NCBI GenBank assembly: GCA_012295275.1
Contig: CM022678.1
Location: 12,864,592 to 12,892,091, forward strand
Direction of reading: 5' to 3'
Source of the DNA: Chrysomallon squamiferum
Lineage: Eukaryota > Mollusca > Gastropoda > Neomphalida > Peltospiridae
DNA: 27,500 nt
Shown: one piece after another, positions 10,450-22,337 of the stretch
Numbering within the stretch: the first letter of the stretch is position 1
Layout: every line of letters begins with the position of its first letter
Position numbers and translations under genes: made by a program
Notes under the pieces: generated by a model
What the model saw: the letters and a program-made list of their open reading frames with translations, nothing else
What the model was told of the DNA's origin: nothing
Databases searched by the model: none

Positions 10450-10628
10450 AGTGCTGTGTGATAAATAGATTTATTTCTGCTGTGCAAAATACTCTAATAA
10501 CATGTTAACAAACTGTGCAGATGGCAAAGTGAGTGTTTTATAAATAATGATACAAAATTGTAGATTATAATGCGTGTGTGTGTGAATGTTTATAATGTTT
10601 AATTATGAAAGCATGAAGATTTCTATTA

Positions 10629-10634
10629 ATTAAA
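10629..10634 (+). promoter_or_regulatory. Candidate variant poly(A) signal (ATTAAA) of the SLC25A51-like gene
   Basis: ATTAAA lies 180 bases past the TGA in an AT-rich stretch. Many other A/T hexamers follow, including AATAAA near 13369, so the 3' UTR length is open. Confidence 0.25.
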
Positions 10635-12066
10635 ATTATATATTTAGATTATATCATGAGCATGGAAATATATATTTAGATTATATTGTGAGCATGGAAA
10701 TATATATAAATATAATATAAAAAAATGATTTTTAAATTTTCAAATTTTGACGTGTGTTTATTTTGACTGATTTAGAGGTGTTAATAATGTAACTGATAGA
10801 TAAAACATCTCACAGTATAAATCAAAATTATTCAGGACGACGACTTAAACAGTTAACAGTTTGAGAGCTTAGAATACTATCAGCAAATTACTTATCTCTA
10901 TCAACTGTAGACTTCTGAACTGTCATTATTTTCATACTGTTAAGACATTTTTAAATGATTTCACTGGATTGAGTCAATCACTCTTTCATCATGTGGAATG
11001 TGTGACAGTCTAAGTGTAGACATGTTGAATGAAACTGATGGTCAGTGAGTGGTCACTGTGTGGCTGACTTACAAGTATGAAAATGGGCATAAATCAGCTA
11101 ATAGGCTTTTTGTAATTTTGTGTCGATTCTTGCCTTAATATGTCAGTGTGTCGATTAAAAAGAAACCTGTGTGTGTGTGTGTGTGTGTGTGTGCCTTGTA
11201 AATACATGTATGTGTGTAGGAGCAAGACTGAGAATGCATAACAGTTGATTTATGAACAATCATGTATCAGTGAGTTGACAAATGTCATGTTATCAGGCAG
11301 CTAAACATATGTATCACATTTAGAAAGTTTAAATAATATAGATTCTAAAACACCACATACCATCAATTTATATTTAAATTTAATTAATTATTTCTTTTTA
11401 AATCTATTAATACTCGAAAATTCATGAAAACTGCTTCTCTATGTTTGCTAATTAGATAATAGAGTAATGAATGTGAAAACAAGTTTTTATTTATATTACC
11501 AGTTTTACAGACAGAGACAGACAAACAGAGACATACACATCCACATAAAAACACATAGCAATATTGTGATTCAAATATTTTATTTTAATAGTAAATGTTA
11601 GAACTTCAACCTCATGTTAAGAGTTTATGATTAAATGTTTATTTTATCATAATTTGAAGCTGTTGTTACGACCACTCAAAGTATTATTGTTTATTACTAC
11701 TTGTTGTTTTTACTAGTATTATTGTTAGTTGTAGTATTTATTTTCAATCTGTGACTATTGTCATCTTGATTCAAATTTGAAAATGTACATGAAAAAACAA
11801 ATTATTGTAGTAATTAGATCAAAACAAATTACTAAATGAATTTGCATTATAGTATGAATATATAATAGGCAGTAGCATTATTTACAACAAAAAAATAAAA
11901 AGAATTGTAGGAAAGAAAATAATAAAGAAGAAAAAGAGTTGAACCAGCAAATACAGATGTTACTGTTTGTTATAGTGAAAGATAAAATTATAATTTTCTG
12001 TTTAGAAATAGATTAGATTATTTTGTATACTTGTTATAGATTATAGGATACAGCCATATGTATTCA

Positions 12067-12108
<42 letters not shown>

Positions 12109-12357
12109 GACATGCATACACATGTACACACATAGAAATAGATAAACATTGTCTATTTTTTATTTATTTTACATTAGATAATAAATTTATTATATATTAC
12201 TTTATAGCAAATCTGGTTATTTGTCCAGTAACTACATACAGTATTTTATTATCTGCACAATGATGACATATGAGAAGAAAAGCCCTAAAAACCCCAAACC
12301 TTGCCTGGTTGCCACTTTGTAAACTTTTCTTACTGATGGCTGCAGGGGATTGTTAAA

Positions 12358-12573
12358 GAAATTTTCTAAAAAACAAGCAGTTAATTATACATGTCATTTT
12401 TCTAAAAAAAACAAGCAGTCAATTATACATGTAATATTTCTAAAAAACAAGCAGTTAATTATAATGTAATTTTTCTAAAAAAACAGTTAATTATAAACGT
12501 AATTTTTCTAAAAAACAAACAGTTAATTATAAATGTAATTTTTCTAAAAAACAAACAGTTAATTATAATGTAA
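12358..12573 (+). repeat. ~36-bp minisatellite, 6 copies
   Basis: Units of the form TTTTCTAAAAAACAAGCAGTT plus AATTATA(C)ATGTAA recur six times, at 34-39-base spacing, with small internal deletions and a GCAG/ACAG change in the later copies. Confidence 0.85.
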
Positions 12574-12973
12574 AGAAGACAACACACACCTCAGTTTTTG
12601 AAAAATCAGACAATGGGTGTTGGAACTGGAAATACCCCAATGTGAGAATTATTAAATCCTTATGTTTCTCTCTTTGAACTGTCATGTACACTAGAATCTG
12701 CTTCTCTGTGTGGAAGTCAGTGTGGAATATCAGAGTAGTACTGTACAAAAGCTAACATTACAAAAACCATTCCTTAATTATAATTTGTTTTTATCTCTTT
12801 TTTTACTTACCAATGCAGAACCTGCTATTTTAACAGAAAAATCAACATGATGAAATTGGTGGTAAATTACAATATGTATATGTTGCAGTTGCTATAGTAA
12901 CCTGAAACCATTTTAATTTTAAAGTTTCAGTTATTTACAAATGCAAAAAGAAAAATGATGGATTATATATATA

Positions 12974-13020
12974 TGTGTGTGTGTGTGTGTTTGTGTGTGT
13001 GAGACATCACTTCATGTGTA

Positions 13021-13054
<34 letters not shown>
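12974..13054. repeat. (GT)n ... (CA)n inverted repeat
   Basis: A GT tract with one TTTG interruption (12974-13001), a ~20-base spacer, then a CA tract (13022-13054) with the matching CAAA interruption. A transcript could fold here into a long, nearly perfect hairpin. Confidence 0.8.
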
Positions 13055-13056
<2 letters not shown>

Positions 13057-13500
13057 AAAACATAAATAAAGTGAAACTGGCTGATATTCACCAGTGAAAA
13101 AATATGATCACTTTTATGTATAAAATAAATAAATACATAATAATAATAGTAAAAATTAATATAATAAAACAACCATGAACAATGTTTCTTTTCTTTAAGA
13201 AATATCAAAGTTGAAATACTAATTTAACTAATTAACTCTAGGTTATTGACACACTTGTATTTGCATGTTAGATTGAATTATTATGATGCTGTGTTTAACA
13301 CATGTTTATCATTGTAGTGGAAATGTATACTTCATTGTGATATAAAACATACTTTTGTAATAATAAACAGATATATTTCTATGTGATGTTTGTGATATGA
13401 AGTTGTATTGAAAAATAATACTTAATGATTGTTAACTTTTATTAACTGTCAACAACTGTATCTGTCTGTCAATCTTTTCTGTGTCAATTTTCCATACAGA

Positions 13501-13506
13501 AATCAT

Positions 13507-13540
<34 letters not shown>

Positions 13541-13546
13541 ATGATT
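13501..13546. repeat. Perfect palindrome with (AT)n core
   Basis: AATCATCCAT and its reverse complement ATGGATGATT flank an (AT)n core; 46 bases of complete self-complementarity. Confidence 0.9.
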
Positions 13547-13808
13547 ATATACATATGTAATTATTATTATTATTACAAATAAGTGCTCTTTATTTTGAGT
13601 ATGTTTGTTATTAGAAGAAAATGGGAAAAGAACCAATATTTTAGTTTGTTTAAATCTGGTGCCATTTTGGATACATCAAGCGCACAAAATATTAACTACA
13701 TATTGCTGAAAATAATATGCTGAAAAATATATGCAAATCGTTTAATCCATTTTATTGGTTGCTTTATTTATCATCTGTTATGTCATCTGAATTTAGCTGT
13801 GCTGAATC

Positions 13809-13862
13809 TCAAATGCTTGATGAATGCTTTGCTGCTTGATGAATGCTTTGCGGATGCTTTTG
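13809..13862 (+). repeat. Short imperfect tandem repeat (GCTTGATGAATGCTTTG)
   Basis: GCTTGATGAATGCTTTGCT occurs twice back to back, followed by a shorter GCGGATGCTTTTG variant. Replication slippage is the likely origin. Confidence 0.7.
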
Positions 13863-14641
13863 TGATGTCATAGATCAACATACTCCAAACTGATCACATT
13901 TTATTAATATCTACATATAATCATGAAGGTTATGTTTGCAAGTTCTAAATTACCCCAAGTCATGAACTGTCAGGAATTCCTCACTGTAAATTTCTGTAGC
14001 TGATAATTCTTTATCATTTATCATGAAGTTTCACGAATCATGTAGTTAACTGTTTAATAATAAACATGAATTCTTACATTAACTTCTATACTTCATATGT
14101 ATTTACAGTACTAATTCTTAGTAATAAAGTTTTACAACTAAGAGTTAGTGGATGTTTTCATTAATGATCTTATGGAAGTGTTGAACTGTTCAATAATGGA
14201 CTCTTAGTGAAAACAGAAAATTATCTGTTACCAACTCTATTATCATGAATTCATTCAACAAACCTTTCCAGTGACAAACTTTTAATTAAAATTTTTTTAA
14301 CAGTAAATTATTCATGAATAAACTTGATCATCACTCGTGCAGTTAGCCACAAACTGTTGAAGCAGAAAATTTGTTTTCTTATTATTAAAACTGCATTTAG
14401 AAATGTAAACTATTTTCTTATTAACTGAGTGATGTTGTTTTGCTGCGTTTTTATAGAAATGAAAATAACATTTGTTAGTTGTCAGATTAAAGTTGTTACA
14501 TTGAGAGTGAACTTGTTTTTATTGTGTGATTATTATTATTATTGTTAACATTACTACTATTATTTTACTGTTATTATTATTACTATATTATTCTTATTAT
14601 TTCTATTACTGATACTGTAATATTTTTATTATTATTAATTT

Positions 14642-14643
<2 letters not shown>

Positions 14644-14705
<62 letters not shown>
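14644..14705 (+). repeat. (TC)n microsatellite, ~31 units
   Basis: A perfect TC run within the convergent spacer, preceded by a degenerate (ATT)n stretch (14529-14640). Confidence 0.95.
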
Positions 14706-14710
<5 letters not shown>

Positions 14711-15058
14711 TTTTTTCTCTCATTACCATGATGTGGCAACAAAATAGCAAACAACAGTCTAGATGCTGGTGTATCAGATGTTACATGGACAAGCAGTTTC
14801 TATTAACACATATTCACTGGCCTACATTTCAAACACCACGTAATGTTGAAACTGAACTGATGCACAGACACAAAGACAGAATTGTTTTCTTCTTTCAAGC
14901 CTTGACCTTTCTCACCCAAATCTTTAACGTAATCTTTTTTTCTCAAGACATTTTATTAAGTGATGTTTGAGACCATTATTTATGATTTAAAAAACCCAAA
15001 AGATTATTTATTAGTTTAATTTCTTTTTTAAATTTAATAACTTTACCATGGTTTGAGG

Positions 15059-15099
<41 letters not shown>

Positions 15100-15948
15100 T
15101 GCATGTTGTGTGTGTATCACAAGATTAATTCTTGGAAAACACAGAAAGTGAAGGTATAATAAAATATATTTTCTTGCTGATCAAAGAGTAGAGAACAGTT
15201 TTCCTCTCATAAAATCATGTGACAAATTATCGGATTGTAAATAAATATGAATCCAGTAAATTAAAAGTAAATAATTACATTCCAATTATAAAACATATTT
15301 ATATTTTCTTTTTAAAATGCATTATACAAGTTGTGCTGAAAAATAATAAATATGAATTTAAAGTAATAAAAATTACAATTCATAGAAGATAAAAGTATTT
15401 ATTTACATTCAGCTCTGGTTATTTTACAAACACACATATACACAAAACAGACACACAGGCACCCACACACAGGATCAAACCATTTATCTGCTTGCAGAAA
15501 ACTGTTATTGAAACTAGTTGAGTCCAGTTCAAATGAGTGTTGCTGTGTACGAGTTACACAAAAACTCAGTTTATTGTCTCAGTGTACTCTTGTTTTCACT
15601 TATCATGTCTAAAACTAAAAGCAGAAACAGAACTTGCTAGAAAAAAACATTCTTTTCAGTTATTTTAAGAATTTTAATGTCAAACAGACCTTGTTTAAAA
15701 ATAATACTGATTTGCATCTGTTGAATAGCTTCTCTCTTTATTTTTCATTGTTAATTTTATATTTTAAGTAAAGATTTAACCTGTATCCCAGTATCATACA
15801 AATCCAGAAACGCAGACAACAGATAAATGTTTCTGTGCCTGTGCATGTATGTACATTATTCACACCTGATCACACGTAGCAGTAACATGTGGTTCCATTA
15901 ATATAGTTCATACTGAATAGGTACTGCATATGTTTACAAACAGAAACT

Positions 15949-15979
<31 letters not shown>

Positions 15980-16275
15980 ACAGAGCTGTTTTAATATGAA
16001 CCCAAATAATTTGATAAACATCTTGAAAATACATTGCCTATAATTATATAATATGTGTTACTGTTTTAGTGTTCAGGCAGGCTTGAAATACGATACAGTG
16101 TTCAGTATTTAAAATACATATAATCATCTTAACTATTATAATATTAGTTATAATCTACTTTTTTTTAATGCTGGGAAAAATTTTCAGGTTAATCTTGAAG
16201 AAAAAGCTCCACAACATATTGATATATAAAAGTTATTATATAAGATATATACAGAACTAGTTATTAACCGATAAG

Positions 16276-16278
<3 letters not shown>

Positions 16279-16320
<42 letters not shown>

Positions 16321-16402
16321 TATTGTTACATAGAGATAAACATAAAAATGTGTCTGATGGTGTGTGTGTGTGCTTCCAAGTACAAACACACACACACACA
16401 CG
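16279..16402. repeat. (TA)n followed by GT/CA inverted repeat
   Basis: (TA)n at about 16279-16316, then a GT tract (about 16360-16373) and a CA tract (about 16385-16401) about 11 bases apart, able to pair as a short hairpin. Confidence 0.7.
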
Positions 16403-17079
16403 TGTGTATCTGTATGCTAGTTATTAACTGGTACAGTATTTGTTACATACAGAGCTGTCCACACACACACACAAAGAATATTTATTTAGAGCAGCCTTGA
16501 AAGTAACTCAAGTATTTATATCATGATCAGGGGTAAGGAGAACACAATCACTGTTCTTTGTCACTTGACATGAATACTGGAATACCTACTCATGCATGAT
16601 GTTACTGAATTGCAAGTCTCAAAGGTTTACAAATTTGGGTCACCAACACATATTTTAATTTTACATGGTGTCTTAAAACATCACTTTCAGAAATGAGTGT
16701 GTAGTTTTTTAGAGCATTTGTTGAGGTATAAAGGGTCAAATGATCAAAACTAACAGACAGGATACAACAGCTATATCCCATTATGGACAGTGCTCCACAT
16801 CTACTTTAACAAATACAGTGATATGTTCCATTCAAAACTACGATGTGAGAATAAATGCAATACAAAATATATAACTTGAATATTTATTTTTTTATTGCAC
16901 TTACATAATAAATATTAATAATACATTACTATGTACAAAACAGAAATCAGCAGATAGCCATTTCTTGTTAATTTACATTCCACACATCAGTGTAACACTT
17001 TTGAAATAACACATATTTCATTTTTAAATACAGTAAATTTCTATTTGTAACCACAAAGTATTCTGTGGCCTGGCTGAAA

Positions 17080-17215
17080 ACAGTGAGAGAGAGCGGGGGG
17101 AGGCAGAGAGAGAAAGTGAGAGAGAGAGAGGGGGAGGCAGAGAGAGAAAGTGAGAGAGAGAGAGGGGGGAGGCAGAGAGAGAAAGTGAGAGAGAGAGGGG
17201 GGAGGCAGATAGAGG
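17080..17215 (+). repeat. 33-35-bp purine minisatellite, 4 copies
   Basis: AGGCAG occurs at 17101, 17135, 17170 and 17203, each followed by GAGAGAAAGTGAGAGAGAG-type sequence and a G-run. Strongly G/A-biased, so the minus strand gives a Ser/Leu/Pro-rich reading frame that is not a gene. Confidence 0.9.
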
Positions 17216-18140
17216 ATGGAGAAATAAAGAGAGAATGAAAATTAAATTCCACTTTTTCCACATATTATTTATAAATATCACATCCATTTGTTTATGTATC
17301 AATCCTTGCTAATTATATATTAAATAAAAACACACACACACACACACACAACACTAGTTAGTTAGTTTACATTTACTCACACACAGGTTATTCTATCCTC
17401 TTTACTTAAAGTTCACACTGACATATTTTATATTTGTGACATTCACTCAACCAAAAGATAATTTCTGTTTATTTCTTTACAGTGTGAGGTCAGGGTTTTC
17501 AAAGGCTTGCTGTAGAGAGATGTTTGTACTTTTATAGCCTTGATACTTAACTTGCTATTTTATAGTCATAGTTTATTATTAATAAAACTGCCATTAACTT
17601 ATTTATGCAGACACCAGATGTAAATTTAAAAACTAAACACAATAAATAAAATTAAAAAAATTAAAAATAAAAATAATATAATAATTAAAAACAACAAAAA
17701 GAAATCAATCATTCAAATAAATATTTAAAATGTATATAAGCAATTGAAAAAATAAACCAGTTAGCAAGGTGTACATAGGATGCAGGTATATGTACAGTGT
17801 GTTGCCAGTAACACAGTATTTTGTTTTAAAGAGTTCAGTAATATAAAGAAAAAAGTAAAGAAGATATTACTGGGCTACTTGTTCAAACAGTAATTTTACA
17901 AAGCACAATAATAATAGTAGGAGTAGCAGTAGTAGTATTAGTAATAATAATAATAATAAAAAGAAAAAAGAAATAATCCAAATACAGAAAAACAAATAAA
18001 AATTACACGAGCCTTCATTTCAAAGTGACAAAACTAAATTTTTAATGTTTATGTAAATAATGAATAAATGTGTAGTGACTGAATCAATAGAGACTGATCA
18101 GACATCTGTGACCAAGTAAATTATACATGAGTGAACTAGT

Positions 18141-18193
<53 letters not shown>

Positions 18194-20611
18194 AAAGTGA
18201 AAATCAGTTCTTCAAGTGAACATCAATGTTATAAAAATAAAATGAATTAAGTCTGTTATTTATAGTTATAAACATGCATATTCACTTATACATGTGTGTG
18301 TATGTATGAATGTATGTAAGTATATGTATATAAAAGGTTACTGTCACAGGGAGAGCTGGTGAAATGTCACTGACATCCTTCCACTGCCCCCCTCCTGCTG
18401 AACACAGTCACAGCCCTGTAATGTACAGTGACATCTCAGTCTTAAAACAGAGAAATTATCTCCCTTGATTAACTTGAATGTACTCTTACAGGTGAGAATG
18501 TAACACAGACTATGTTCCCTGGTTTGTACCTGTGTGTTAATATTCACAACCTTTTATTTATTATTGTTTTTAACAATGTTCACTTTTACTGGTGTGAATG
18601 TTTTGATAATATACACACTGACATAAGTCCTAATAATTGACAAATAGCATATGTATGATCTTGTCCACATTTACTGCTATTATTATTATTATTGCTAATA
18701 TTCATATTCTGCTGCTTCATACAAGTTACTATGGACAACAGAGCTACCCAAGCTTTGCTTTATTTATTTACTTTTTCTCCTGCATATAAATTACTGCTAG
18801 AAATATTTGTATTCTCTTTTAAGTTTTACAATGTTCATTTTCCCTCTCATCTCACAAACACCCCCCACACCCTGTTACTCCCAACCCCACCTCTACCCAG
18901 GACCAACACCCACAACACACCCACACACAAAATAAAAATCTACACTGAAAAATATGACTGGTTTTCTGGCATACTAGTACAAAATACTGTCTATATTCTA
19001 ACAAGATTTAGTAATACAGCTATCTAAAACATATTACTGTTATAACACAATTTAATTATATATTAACACACACTGTATTTATATTTATATAACAAAAACA
19101 AAGATTCATAAATACATATTAATAGTCATTTTACTGTCAGTGTATTTAACTAGATAAAACAGCAAACCCCAGGTTTATTTATTTTATTATTTTTTAATCT
19201 TTTTCTGGTTTGGTTCCATTTTTGTTATTTATTTATTTATTTATTTATTTGTTTATTTATTTATTTATTAAAAGACACATAAATATCTAATTGTATTAGT
19301 TTGTTTTGGTTGTTTTGATTTTATCTTGAAATATACAAATGTGTTAACCTCATATTTAATTTTACATTCCACACAGCTCATCAAAGTCTATGCATACATA
19401 GCATTTTTCTTTTTTCTTTCTTTCTTATTTTCTTTCTTTTTTTGGATTAGCAAACAGAAATCTTTTAATTTGACCTTCCTATGAACAGGAAAACCTTTTC
19501 CATAAAAGAAAATAGTTAAAGTCACTGGGTGGATTAGGAAAAAAACATCTCCACAAAGAACTGAAAAGAATGGCTTGCTCAGCTGGTATTAATTAACATG
19601 ATGTTTGAAACAACTACACATATTCTTTAAATGATAACAACAAGGAAACTACAACAATAACATTTATCACAGCTGTTAAAGACAAAACAAAGAATTAATT
19701 AAAATATTAATAATTAAATGTTAGAAACATATACAATATACATCTCAATAATGTATGTGTGGTATATATATATATATATATAAATACATGAAATAACAAT
19801 TTCATCCTGCAAAGATACAAATCAAATCAGTCAGCAAGGCTTGTTATAAGCATATTGAATTTACAAAACATCTTTTAATTTTAGTATCAGAAAAGTATAA
19901 CCATTTTAATTTACTTTGAAAAAACAGGCTTCATAAATTCTTCCTCATAATAAATTTACTTTAATATATTTTTTAGTTTATTGGGTTTTTCAACAGTTTA
20001 ACCAAGAACAACTTTCAGTTGTTAGTTAAATGTAGTAAACAACCACTGACTAATATTTATTTATTAAATGTTTGTAAACACAACTTGGCATCACTGAATC
20101 ACTCTACCTGTAACAACATTAGCACTGTCATCAAAAAGGCACTTTTAGGAAAAAACACAAATGTTTATATTTACATATAACAGTTCTGTACATTTAACAG
20201 AAAACTCTATATCTTGTTTTCTGGATTTTTGTGAATACTAAGAGAGATAACAAATTTTAAACATATTTAAAAATAAAAAATAAAAAGCTTCAAGATTGTT
20301 TATAGAAAAGCATCAGAAAGAGGAAATTATTTAAAATTATTGAATCAACAACAGTTTTTATTGATGAGAATCTGGTTTGTGTGTTTTAAAACAATAAAAC
20401 ATAAATATCAATTTAACAAACTTTTCTTGACAGCTTATTCTATCTTGTTCAGACTAAGATATTCTAACGACACTATGTTTATTTATTTATAAATTACGTC
20501 ATATGAATGAATACACCCCTTAGTTCAGTCTATATTTAATAAAATAAAATATCAGTTTCTATATATTTAAAAAAAATAGCATGGTCCTAAAAAATTAAAA
20601 TTAAAATACTT

Positions 20612-20617
20612 TTTATT
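20612..20617 (-). promoter_or_regulatory. Candidate poly(A) signal of WASHC2
   Basis: AATAAA on the minus strand, 129 bases past the stop. Another AATAAA overlaps the stop codon itself (20750-20745) and an ATTAAA lies at 20540-20535. Which one is used cannot be told from the sequence. Confidence 0.3.
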
Positions 20618-20745
20618 GAATGGTTCAACCTTGGCCATTTCATTATTATTATTATTTGTTTTTCCAGTATTTAAAAAAAATCTCTTTTTCCCGTTATTGC
20701 CTTGATCCTAGACCAGTCTTACTACATTATAAATATTTAAAGATT

Positions 20746-20879
20746 TTATTTTCCTCCCAGGAGAGGGTCATTAAAGATGTCCACTTCTTCCTTTGATGAC
20801 TTTGAAGTGTCTTTTGCTTTTTCTTTTGTTTGTTTCTTTGGCTTAGATGCAACTGGGGAAGAATCAGCAAAAATGTCAT
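20746..20879 (-). CDS. WASHC2: WASHC2 terminal exon and stop
   Basis: The acceptor is TTATTTCAG|AT. It encodes split Asp628 and residues 629-671: DIFADSS, a Lys/Ser-rich linker and EEVDIFNDPLLGGK, then TAA at 20748-20746. The IFxDPL ending is the FAM21 C-terminal signature. It fixes the strand, the frame and the end of the gene. Confidence 0.9.
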
Positions 20880-22294
20880 CTGAAATAAATATAAATAAAA
20901 CTGAAAATAAATATGTCCTTTATACAATAACATTATATTACTACATACTTCTACTAATAAATCAGTTAAAAAAAGACAACAAAACCTTGACATTTATAGG
21001 ATTTAAATTTAATGTGAAACAGTTATATATGCATTGTCATACTTAATTATTATCTTTTACACATACAGCCACACTGTTTATAATCTTACTTTGCACTTAT
21101 ATTAAAAATATTCACACACACACGAATACAAACAGAAGAAAACAAATGCGCGCACACACACACACACAGAATACAAAGACAAGAATACACAGTGAAGTAC
21201 AAAACACACCAATGTCATCTTTAAAGATGCTTTTCTTCTCTGTGGATGTGACTTTCTTCTTCTTCTTTGCTTCCTTTGGTTTGGGTTGTGGAATGTTGGA
21301 GAAGATGTCTGTGTCATCCTCAAACAGCACCTCATCCTTCACCACCGCTTTCTTCACCCTCCTCCTCTCCACCACGCCAACTACGTCAGCATCCTGAAAT
21401 ATACACATCACCATTCTGAGAAATACACATCACCATTATGAGGAAATAATGTCGTCATTATGACAAAAATATTATAATCCTGATTTAAAAAATATCATCA
21501 TTCTGATTTTAAAAATGTTGTCATTACAATAAGAATATCATCATTCTGATTAAAAAAAGAAAATCATCATGATGAGTAAAATGTCATCCTGCTGACACAG
21601 AAATGAAAGAGTAAACTGTCAACTGTTGTACTCAGTAGGATGTTACAACCAGGAGAAACTAAATATGAACTTCTATAAAAACAAAACTGTATGTTCCCTA
21701 TGACATGACACTTTCACACAAACTTAAATACAGGGAGAGACAGACTGTGTGAAAGATGAGAGGGTCCTGTCCTTGCATAACACATTTTCAGTACATGCAA
21801 ATTGTGTGTTGTGCTGAACAATATTTTTCTTATTGTTGGAAATAAATGACTGCACTGACAGTGTTAGGCACTAAACAACATTCTTTCATAGTCAATATGG
21901 CTGTGTTGCTATTTAACAATACTGTTAGTGGGGTATAAGATTATTCCAACAACATAATCTTGACCTTGTTAACTAAGAAGTAGTTTACAGATCAACACTG
22001 ATATTTTTTTATTTATTAATAATATGTAATAATATAACCATAAATTTTAACTGGTTAGAAGAAATGAAACATTACTTTGTATTGACACATTCAGATCATC
22101 ACAAAATGCTGTTTGAAATCTTAAATTGTTTTAAATAACAAAAAATAAATCTTCATAACTGTATTAGTTAATTTATTTCAGCTGTAATCTTTTTTGTATG
22201 TGTATTTCTACTAAACAAATGTAATTTATAAAAGGATTATGCAAATGTTTTATTTAATGTGCAGATTCTAACTTTGTGAACCCTGCACTCAATA

Positions 22295-22337
<43 letters not shown>

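Larger units (their letters stand above)
10450..13500. other. Convergent spacer, part 1: 3' flank of the SLC25A51-like gene
   Basis: No gene recognised. AT-rich DNA with (GT)n at 11169-11193, (CA)n at 12067-12104, a direct duplication of a ~33-bp unit ending GAGCATGGAAAT at about 10640-10702, and the GT/CA inverted repeat at 12974-13054. Some of it may be the 3' UTR of the carrier. Confidence 0.5.
13547..20745. other. Convergent spacer, part 2: no gene recognised
   Basis: AT-rich, with many microsatellites: (TC)n 14644-14705, (GT)n 15060-15096, (CA)n about 15950-15981, (TA)n about 16279-16316, (CA)n about 17330-17350 and 18146-18185, (TTTA)n 19225-19270, (TA)n about 19763-19782. Small open frames in it are short, low in complexity and lack splice support. 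The stretch 18340-18540 is the most complex part but matches no family I know. The right end is the WASHC2 3' UTR. Confidence 0.55.

Noticed and set aside
12358-12573. CRISPR-like array
   Set aside because: The repeats are contiguous and degenerate, with no spacers; an ordinary minisatellite.
14542-14970. 142-codon plus-strand frame with a Leu-Ser repeat
   Set aside because: About a third of it is (TC)n and (ATT)n translation. The remaining part has no recognisable motif.
18344-18547. 67-codon minus-strand open frame (Cys-rich) and GC-richer block
   Set aside because: No family resemblance and no supporting signals. The AAATTATCTCCCTT stretch here is suggestive of a molluscan repeat, but I could not define element ends.
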